A DNA stretch of 64,000 bases, taken from NCBI RefSeq assembly GCF_019703515.2, contig NC_059373.1:16296281-16360280 (forward strand), written 5' to 3'. Source of the stretch: Myxocyprinus asiaticus (taxonomy: Eukaryota > Chordata > Actinopteri > Cypriniformes > Catostomidae). The position numbers and the translations under genes were made by a program. A model generated the notes under the pieces. The model searched no databases, had not been told where the DNA came from, and saw only the letters and a program-made list of their open reading frames with translations. The number at the start of each line of letters is the position of its first letter. Within the stretch, counting starts at the first letter, position 1. Positions 56,381 to 64,000 of this stretch are shown in pieces.

Positions 56381-59300
56381 ATGTCAAATGTTAATATGAG
56401 TGGATTGTCTCTCTCCACGTGGAATGTGAATGGGTTGGGGCACCCCATAAAAAGAAGGAAGGTTATTTCGCTTCTTAAGCATAAGAAATATGATATAGTT
56501 TTTCTTCAAGAAATGCATCTTTCTCCGCAGGAAGCTGAAAAATTTGGAAAGATATGGGATATGGATATTTAATAGTACTGGCTTGAGTAAGAGCAGGGGA
56601 GTCATTGCACTGATAAGTAAACACCTACAATTCAAATGTCTCAAACAGAGTAAAGATAAATTGGGAAGAGTCATTACTGTTTTAGCTGAAATTCAGGGAC
56701 AAAGTCTTATTTTGGCTAATATTTATGCACCTAACGTTGATGATCAGGGCTTTTTTATTGATCTTGAAGGGATGTTGCAAGCCAATGGCACCCCTCATGA
56801 TATAATATTGGGAGGAGACTTTAATCTTTTGATGGACTCACTCCTTGATCATAGGGAAGCAAAAGTGTGCAAGCCCCCTAGAGCAACATTGACACTTCAC
56901 AGGATGTGTAAAAATCTTGGTCTTATATATATTTGGAGACTTTTGAACCCATCTGGTAGGGACTATACATTTATTTCATCAGTCCATAAGATTTTCTCTA
57001 GAATAGATTTTTTTATATCTAAGTCCCTCATTTCATCTGTTGTTGATTGCTCAATTGGAAACATTTTAGTCTCAGATCATGCCCTGGTGTGTTTAGAGGT
57101 GTTGCCACATATGGAGAAAAAGAAATCATCATAGTTGGTTTTATGTAACCCTTTTGCAAAATCATGAATTCCCACAAATGCTAAAAGCTGAAATCAGTGT
57201 CTATATGGAGACCAACTGGTCTTCAGTATCCTCTGTGGGCATGGCTTGGGAGGCACTTAAGGCAGTTCTTAGGGGCCGGATCATACAGTATGCCTCATTC
57301 ACCAAAAACACCAAAGCACAGAAACTCGTGGAATTGGAAGGGAATATTAAATGTGCCAAGACAGAGCTGAAGCGTCGAATGTCGTCTGAAGGCCTCAGGG
57401 AATTGACCCGATTGAAATACAGATATAATACTATTTTGTCATGGAAGGTGGAGTTTTGTCTATTCAGGGCAAGACATTCATACTTTGAGTTGGGGGAGAA
57501 GGCAGGTAAACTTTTGGCTAGATATATTAAACAGAGACAGTCTTTTTCTACCATTCCCTCAGTGAAATCTGCTGGTGGTGAAATATTTACCTAGGCCATT
57601 GATATTAATAATGCTTTTAAAGAATTCTATCTTGATTTATATAGTTCCATGTCTTCATCTACTGATGAGGATATTAGAAACGTTGTGGAAACATTAGAAA
57701 TTCCTAAACTAACGACTGAGCAAAAAAGTTCTGAGATAACCTTGGAGGAGTTGGTGAGGTAAGACCAGACGGCTTTGCCGCTGAATTTTTTAGATTTTAT
57801 GCTACAGAACTGGCTCCAATTTTGCTAGAAGTTTATACGGAATCATTAAAGAATGGAAAGCTTCCGCCAACCATGACACAAGCCCGGATCAGTCTGATTC
57901 TTAAAAAGAACAAAGATCCAAGCGAGTGTAAGAGTAAACGTCCAATTTCCCTGATCCAGCTAGACGTTAAAATACTGTCAAAAATTTGGGCTAACTGATT
58001 AAGTTATGACATCTCTTATACATATTGATCAGGTGGGGTTTATTCGGGGCTGTAACTCTTCTGATAACATTAGGCATTTTATTAAAGTCATGTGGGCAGT
58101 GGCGAACGATCAGACTCCGGTCGCTGCCATCTCACTTTACACTGAAAAAGCATTTGAAACAGTAGAATGGGATTATCTTTTTAAAATTTTGGAAATGTAC
58201 TCATTCGGGAATACTTTTATTGGGTGTATTAAGTTACTTTATAGACACCCAGTATCGGCAGTGCAAACAAATGGATTAATTTCAGATTATTTTATTCTGG
58301 ATAGGGGCACCTGGCAGGGTTGCTCTCTTTCCCCCTTATTGTTCTGTCTTGCCCTGGAACCATTAGCAGCCACAATAAGAAAGGAGGACGATTTTTCAGG
58401 GGTGGTGGCGGGAGGTATGGCGCATAAGCTTTTGCTTTACGCAGATTATATTTTATTATTTGTCTCCGACCCAACTACATCTATGCCTTGTCTTCAAATA
58501 ATTATTAATTCCTTTTCTAAATTCTCAGGATACAGAGTTAATTGGTCTACATCCGAAGCTTTTCAGCAGGGTGCCTTCCAGTGGCCCAAACAGGGCTTTA
58601 AGTATTTGGGAATTTTATTCCCAGCAAATTTGGGTGATTTAGTTAGAGTTAATTTTGACCCTTTAATAAAACGTTTTACGAGCGATGTGAGTAGATGGGC
58701 TTCATTACATTTATCCATGACTGGGAAGGTTAATGTTATTAACATGAATTGTATTCCAAAATTCAACTACCTGCTACAACCTCTCCCAATAGATATCCCC
58801 CTCTCTTATTTCAAGCAATTTGATAGCATAGTGAAGTCCTTCATTTGGAGTGGTAAGTGTCCCAGATTACATTCCAGTAAATTACATAGGCCGATTGACA
58901 AAGGTGGTCTAGGCCTACCCAAGATTTTGCTTTAATATTATGCTTTCGGGCTCAGACATTTGGCTTATTGGTCGCTTCCAACTGAGGGAACCCCATCCCT
59001 GGTTTTGTATTGAACAGGAAGTTCTTGCCCCTATTTTGCCATTGCAAAGCCTTTCTATCAAACTAAACGGAGAAGTTAAGTTACACCCCGTTATCTTGCA
59101 TTTGCACTCGGTATGGACAAAAGTGTCCAGAGTGTTTAATTCGGACATTTATTTAAATGTTGCTTCAAGCATATGGCTGAACAAAAAATTATGTATTAAT
59201 AAGTCCCCTTTCTGCTGGACCGAGTGGATTGTGAGGGAGGTTAATACACTCGATGACCTATATGAGAGGTCCTTTGAAAATATGGTTCAACATTTTGAGA

Positions 59301-60096
59301 ATCACAGGTCTCAATTCTATAGGTATTTACAGCTGCGCCACCTGCTCTGTACTATTTTTGGTAGTAGCATACACCCCCCTAAAGCGGGAGATACTTTGGG
59401 AGTGGTGATTACTGCTTTTGGAAAAGGTCATGAGGCATCAGTGTATTACTCCCTGCTAATTCAGAGTCTGAGGGACAGAGCTTCAACTTATCTCAAGAGA
59501 TTATGGGAGAAAGATTTAAACTTGGTATTGGAGGGAGTGTGGGCTAAGATTCTAAAAAACATCAAGTCTACATCTAGAGATGCAAGAGTGTGCCTTATGC
59601 AGTTTAAGATTTTACATTGATTCTATTGGACCCCCTCTAGATTGTATAGACTTGGTTTTAAAGACATGCCCACCTGCTGGCGATGCCAGTCAGAAGATGG
59701 AGACACAACCCATGTTTTTTGGTGGTGTGTTAAGATCCAAGAATTTTGGTTGAGGTTTCAGAGTTTTATGTGTGATGTATTGGGCACTCAAATTTCATTT
59801 TGCCCCAGACTCTGTATTTTAGGCAATGGGGCAGTCATTAATATAGGGGAGAAATACATAAAAAAAATTGGGTCCTAGCCAGTGTTATGATCAGCAGGCA
59901 GATCATTCTTAGGGGATGGAAGTCGGCTGGAGCACCCTTGTTTCAAGAGTGGCACACAGAGATTAGCAGGGTAGCGGTATTTGAAGGAATGTCATATAGA
60001 AGGCAAGGTAACATGGATTTATTTAATAAAAAATGGGGCAACTCTTTAGCCTTTTTAGAAGGTTGTCGGGGAGGGGCAGTGGAGGAAGATTTGTAG
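56381..60096 (+). pseudogene. L1-like ORF2: endonuclease and reverse transcriptase, inactive
   Basis: The start at 56381 opens the apurinic-type endonuclease: LSTWNVNGLGHPIKRRKV, DIVFLQEMHLS, a frameshift near 56560, then ILANIYAPNVDDQGFF, DIILGGDFNLLMD and VSDHALVCLEV. These include the N, E, D and SDH catalytic motifs. Breaks follow near 57134, 57592 (TAG), 57760 (small deletion) and 57998 (TGA). The reverse transcriptase reads PISLIQLDVKILSKIWAN, HIDQVGFIRG, AISLYTEKAFETVEWDYLF (motif A), GTWQGCSLSPLLFCLALEP (motif B) and LLLYADYILLFVSDP (motif C). In motif A the catalytic aspartate position is tyrosine, and in motif C the usual YADD is YADY; either change would abolish polymerase activity. 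The C-terminus has TCWRCQSEDGDTTHVFWWC, a zinc-knuckle type CxxC...HxxxxC, and ends EGCRGGAVEEDL at 60096. Confidence 0.85.
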
Positions 60097-60379
60097 TTTT
60101 AAATGTATGATTTTATTTTTTATATATATTCTTAAGTGTTTCCTCTTGTCTGTTTTTTTATTATTATTATATATATATATATATATATATTATTTATTTG
60201 TATTTGTATGTTCGTATACTTTCATTTTGTGTTGGACCACTGGATGTTAGTGTGGTGGGGGGTGGGGGGGTTTCAGGGGGAGAGACATATAATTTTATAT
60301 AATTTGATTCTGTGTGTGTGTTCTGTTTCTTCAATCCTGTTTTTTGAATCAATAATATGTTAATATAAAAAAAATATCA

Positions 60380-61080
60380 ATCGTTTGGGAAACAAGGCCC
60401 AAGTCAGAGTAAACTGGTCAATGAAAACTCATATGATAGGTTACAAGAAGCAGGTAGTATACAGAAAATATCAGAACAATGTAAACATATTGACAAAGTT
60501 CATTCAGATTGTTGTTTTTTTAATTAGCTTTTCATTATTCAGCATAACAGTAAAATCATTAAAATAATGCATTCAGTTTTCATTTCATTTTTTTATTAAA
60601 CTTATGTTGTGACATGAAGTTGGAAGAAAATGCAGTCAATCTTAAAAAAAAAAAAAAACTATTTTGATTTTGATATTTAGATAAAACATTCATTTTTAAA
60701 TATATATAAATCATTTACAGATTATAGGGTGGGAGTGAGGGGGATGGGCATGACCAAAAGTTATTGAGAACCACTGCTGTAAGGTTAGTTAAATCTTCAA
60801 ACCTTGAGCTTTTTTAAACTGTCAAGCAGGGTTAATCTAGTTTTATTTATCTAGTTTTATTATGCATTACTTTGTCACTTTCTTTATCACAAATGTTATA
60901 TTGCTCTGTGACTCTTATGCTAAATATGGGAAAATCATGACATACTACCACATGAATTGCTGAATTTATAATTCATTCTGGATGTGTGGTTGAATTTTTT
61001 TTTAAACAAATCAAGTTCTTCCCCCTCAATTCAGTTATGCTTTGACTACGTAACTAAAGGCACTAGCAAAGACATTCCAC
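60380..61080. other. No gene seen
   Basis: AT-rich DNA 3' of the L1-like element, with an A run at 60645-60658 and no coding frame of interest. Confidence 0.5.
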
Positions 61081-61960
61081 TGCTTCATGGGTGTAATTCA
61101 CTTTGGCAGGTCTGCAAATTTCGCTTGGCCGCGTGCCTGTCTGCTACAGCTGTGCAGGAGACATTTCCGAAAGCTTTTTTTCCCCCTTCTTCTCTGGGAG
61201 ATTACATTGTCTTTTTGATGTCCTCCAGCATAGCTATGGCACATGCTCTATGCTCAAACTATAGTTCCTCTACCACAGTACAATGTCTAGAGAACATATC
61301 ACTCTCATCAATGCACAGGGCTGCTCTGGTGGTGCATTATATAACAGCGATGATGGCAATTCCACAAACTTGACCTTTGATTGATTCTGAATGCCATTTA
61401 TTTTGTGCACAGTCACTAGTACTCACAGACTGAAGATGATATTTCTATCAATCGCCCTGCTTGGAAAATGGGGCCATGTTTCATTCCTTTCCTATTATCT
61501 TTCAAACCACGGAGAGAATGGTGCAAAACGAGGGATAAAATGATGGCGAATCCACCTGATAGAGAGTCGGACAGAGGCAGAGTGAGATATCGACTCATTC
61601 TCTCCACCTCCTGACAGACATGAAGTCCTGGAGCTAATTGCGAGGATCAAAGAACAAATGAATTCACTCAGACATGATTTAATGGAGGCAGGCCAAGAAA
61701 ACCTGTTTCAATTACAGCAATGAGGGATATTCAAGCAGCTGGCTGGAGAGTAGAAACTGCCCCTTGGGAGATCTCTGGCCATTGAGAGGAGAGTGAATGC
61801 TGAGAGCATGAACTGGTATAGGCTATTGCACAAATCAATCATCTGGGACGTGGGGTTCAGCCAATAACAGGTGACATAAAAAGCAAATTGGGGTTAGGAG
61901 TAAGGAGTAAATCAAATCAGCCCATCAGAAGCCAATACTTTTTTATCAAATTAAATGAGA
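61080..61960. promoter_or_regulatory. Candidate conserved noncoding region
   Basis: Unique-looking DNA of moderate G+C with enhancer-like texture: 'gcgtgcctgtctgctacagc', 'ctctgggagattacattgtc', 'acagcgatgatggcaattcc', 'gaggatcaaagaacaaatga' (CTTTGATC on the complement, a TCF/LEF-type site) and 'gacatgatttaatggaggca'. The 129-codon frame at 60984-61373 has no recognisable domain, so I prefer a noncoding reading. Confidence 0.35.
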
Positions 61961-62899
61961 AAGAGAAATAATCCAGGTGATGAAGTGCAAAAAATTGAGA
62001 AAAGAGAATGAGGGTTTGTCTGCAAAGACATTTTTCCTTCAAAGGCACAGTGGCAAACCCAGCAAAATCTTATTGAAAGAAATTTGCAACAGACTTTGTT
62101 TTCCACTCAGGCAGAGAGGTAAAAATCCTTCCTCCTGGACAAAAAGAAAAGGAAATGTTTGAAAGGAAGCATTAGTTATGCAGGAAAGTTTGTGACACAT
62201 CCCTCAAAGTTGACTTTGTCACACAAGATATGTTCACACTTAGCACAGCTCCAATTCAGTTTTTAGACCTACCTTGTTCTACCACTACATGTACATTTTT
62301 GTACATTTGGCAAGCACTTTTATTCAAATTTACCTACAGTGCATTTAAGGTGTACATTTTACCAGTTTGTGCATCACCTGAGACTCAATCCCATAACCTT
62401 GGTGTTGCAAGTGGCATGCTCTAGGAACACTGTTGTCTGATATTTGTCCACAATGTAATTTTGCCAGTGATGAAATCGTATGTGTGTGTTTATTGGCTGA
62501 GGAGTCGTTTTCTGACGAATAAACATATTGGTTGGCTTCAGCATTCTCCCAAGTGCAAGCGGAAGCAGCAAGCTGGCAATATGGAGCAAGACAGGAGAAA
62601 TTTGTCCTCTGTTTACGTCATTGGTTATACATATTGCGGAACAGGGTGGGTGGGGCAGCTTTGGTTTGTGTTCCCCTTATAATTATTACATGTAGTGTAT
62701 GACTACATTCACATCCTGAATGACAATAAAATGTGAATTCTGATCAATATGAAATGCATCTCCAGAAATCTGATTTGAACTGGATTTTATAACTTCCATG
62801 AATATGATTTGGACTGTATTTTAAAAATCAATGTTGTTCAGTTGTTTTTGCTGTTCAGATGACATATAATCTGAATGGAATTGTACATGCTCAAAAAAA

Positions 62900-62900
<1 letters not shown>
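61960..62900. other. No gene seen
   Basis: AT-rich DNA with chance frames only. Confidence 0.5.

Positions 62901-62902
<2 letters not shown>

Positions 62903-62947
<45 letters not shown>
62903..62947. repeat. TA microsatellite adjoining Tc1-like sequence
   Basis: (TA)n running directly into 'cacactggcggcc', the transposon end. Confidence 0.9.
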
Positions 62948-62949
<2 letters not shown>

Positions 62950-62952
<3 letters not shown>

Positions 62953-63678
62953 TGGCGGCCAAAAGTTTGGAATAATGTACAGATGCTGCTGTTTCGGAAG
63001 GAAATTGGTACTTTAATTCACCAAAGTGGCATTCAACTGGTCACAAAGTATAGTCAGGACATTACTGATGTAAAAAACAGCACGATCACTGTTTGAAAAA
63101 AGTCATTTTTGGTCAAACCTAGACAGGCCCAATTTTCCAGCAGCCATCACTCCAACACCTTATCCTTGAGTAATCATGCTAAATTGCTAATAAAAGTGAA
63201 GTGAAGTGAAAGGTGTACACTACAGTCTTCAAAGACAAAGGACAACTGGCTCTAATCCGATGGAAAATTTGTGGGCATATCTGAAAAAGTGTGTACAAGC
63301 AAGGAGGCCTACAAACCGGACTCAGTTACACCAGTTCTGTCTGGAGGAATGGGCCAAAATTCCAGCAACTTATTGTGAGAAGCTTGTGGAAGGCTACCCA
63401 AAATGTTTGACCCAAGTTAAACAATTTAAAGGCAATGCTACCAAATACTAACAAATTGTATGTAAACTTCTGACCCACTGGGAATGTGATGAAAGAAATA
63501 AAATCTGAAATAAATCATTCTCTCTACTATTATTCTGACATTTCACATTCTTAAAATAAAGTAGTGATCCTAACTGACCTAAGACAGGGAACGTTTTCTA
63601 CGATTAAATGTCAGGAGTTGTGAAAATCTGAGTTAAATGTACTTGGCTAGGTTGTATGTAAACATCTGACTTCAACTG
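62950..63678 (+). mobile_element. Chimeric Tc1: left end of the local family joined to a Sleeping Beauty-type right end
   Basis: From 62950 the sequence matches the left end and 5' region of Tc1 copies 1 and 2 ('cactggcggccaaaagtttg', 'agccatcactccaacacctt', 'ggacaactggctctaa'), with a 20-base 'gtgaagtgaagtgaaag' patch near 63205. At about 63256 it switches to a Sleeping Beauty-type transposase C-terminus and right terminal repeat. The outer end 'gacttcaactg' (to 63678) followed by TA is the Sleeping Beauty terminus. The inner direct repeat, with 'gtaaacttctgacccactgg', lies at 63460-63480, so the two-DR arrangement of that family is preserved on this side. Confidence 0.8.
63206..63451 (+). 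pseudogene. Sleeping Beauty/Tc1-type transposase C-terminus, fused
   Basis: A short frame whose first ~14 codons come from the other Tc1 family (up to YSLQRQRTTG). It passes without a break into SNPMENLWAYLKKCVQARRP, then CLEEWAKIPATYCEKLVEGY and LTQVKQFKGNATKY, with a natural stop at 63451. NPMEN stands where Tc1 transposases have NPIEN; the E is the third catalytic residue. Lacking the first two catalytic residues and the DNA-binding domain, it cannot be an active transposase. Confidence 0.8.

Positions 63679-63680
<2 letters not shown>

Positions 63681-63730
<50 letters not shown>
63681..63730. repeat. CA microsatellite between two Tc1-type ends
   Basis: (CA)n that starts at the TA of the Sleeping Beauty-type end and runs into the 'cactggcag' end of the next Tc1 copy. 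Confidence 0.95.
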
Positions 63731-63733
<3 letters not shown>

Positions 63734-64000
63734 GCAGCTAAAAGTTTGGAATAATGTACAGATTTTGCTCTTATGGAAAGAAATGGGTACTTTTATTCAC
63801 CAAAGTGGCATTCAACCGATCACAATGTATAGTCAGGACATTAACAATGTGAAAAATTACTATTACAATTTAAAAAAAAAAAAAAAAAAAAAAACTACAA
63901 AGAGTTCTCATCAAACAAAAATCCTCCACATGCAGCAATGACAGCTTTGCAGATCCTTGGCATTCTAGCTGACAGTTTGTCCAGATACTCAGGTGACATT
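63729..64000 (-). mobile_element. Tc1-like transposon copy 4, 3' end, runs off window
   Basis: Read on the minus strand this is the right end of the same family as copies 1 and 2. The complement of 63910-64000 corresponds to YLDKLSARMPRICKAVIAA of the transposase C-terminus. It is followed by the stop region, an A/T run (63870-63894) and the terminal 'caaacttttagctgccagtg'. The rest lies beyond the right edge. Confidence 0.85.

Larger units (their letters stand above)
54511..60375 (+). mobile_element. Full-length L1/Tx1-like LINE, inactive
   Basis: It starts 'gagtcacgtgatgcc' at 54511 and ends in an A-rich tail at about 60375. It is flanked by aattgtttggg (54500-54510) and aatcgtttggg (60379-60389), an 11-base duplication with one mismatch. 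The order is 5' UTR, ORF1, an inter-ORF spacer with internal repeats, ORF2 (endonuclease, reverse transcriptase, C-terminal zinc knuckle) and a 3' UTR containing a short TA run. Both ORFs carry frameshifts or nonsense codons. At 5.87 kb it is near the expected complete length, so it inserted without 5' truncation and decayed in place. Confidence 0.85.

Noticed and set aside
60984..61373. 129-codon plus-strand frame
   Set aside because: No recognisable domain or homologue, and the region looks like conserved noncoding DNA; kept as noncoding unless cross-species alignment shows codon-type conservation.
1..64000. A previously undescribed multi-gene system
   Set aside because: No set of adjacent, co-oriented, intact genes is present; nearly all coding signal comes from known transposon classes.

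Overview
This window is AT-rich, repeat-dense vertebrate DNA, almost certainly from a cyprinid fish (carp/goldfish/zebrafish group). The evidence is the repeat content: a DIRS-type retroelement with the fish-type gag zinc knuckle, Tc1-like and Sleeping Beauty-type transposon remnants, tRNA-derived SINEs with the 'gtcgctttggataaaa' tail, and many copies of the palindromic cyprinid MITE whose ends read 'ttaaagggatagttcaccc'. No complete host protein-coding gene can be called. Nearly every long open frame belongs to a mobile element or is a chance frame through microsatellite DNA.

Layout. 1-2902: degraded minus-strand DIRS element (terminal repeat with TATA box, gag, start of reverse transcriptase), cut by the window edge. 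2915-6446: element with GGGCCCAAGCAC inverted ends, split by a Tc1-like copy (4116-5666) that itself carries two SINEs. 7432-9297: LINE whose 5' half is inverted relative to its 3' half (twin priming). 9386-10285: two MITEs end to end. 10287-11703 and 18728-21006: two inverted copies of one repeat about 7.4 kb apart, the right copy carrying a nested MITE. 21124-21538: tandem tRNA-Gly-like repeat. 23093-28570: MITEs, LINE-tail-like debris and a locally tandem element rich in 'cctagcaacca'. 28.6-34.9 kb: largely single-copy-looking DNA with several candidate conserved noncoding blocks, including a homeobox-type palindrome. 34899-42133: a hAT-like element, three full palindromic MITEs (one split by a solo LTR), a SINE and a GT-flanked element. 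42345-43977 (minus): exon-like blocks with phase-compatible splice sites below a CpG-containing promoter-like segment, the best candidate for a host gene or pseudogene. 46596-47824: second Tc1-like copy. 48-54 kb: mostly single-copy-looking DNA, including the best conserved-noncoding candidate (51.3-52.3 kb), a MITE and a Harbinger remnant. 54511-60375: full-length but dead L1/Tx1-like LINE bounded by a target-site duplication. 61.1-62.0 kb: another conserved-noncoding candidate. 62950-64000: Tc1/Sleeping Beauty chimera and the end of a further Tc1 copy.

The window reads as an intergenic or intronic region, possibly near a developmental gene, in which single-copy DNA has been filled by successive nested insertions. 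I found no convincing new biological system. The points most worth checking are the duplicated-exon cluster at 42.3-44.2 kb, the Tc1/Sleeping Beauty chimera at 63.25 kb, the twin-primed LINE at 8.64 kb and the large inverted repeat at 10.3-21.0 kb. All identifications come from reading motifs by eye; none was confirmed by a database search.
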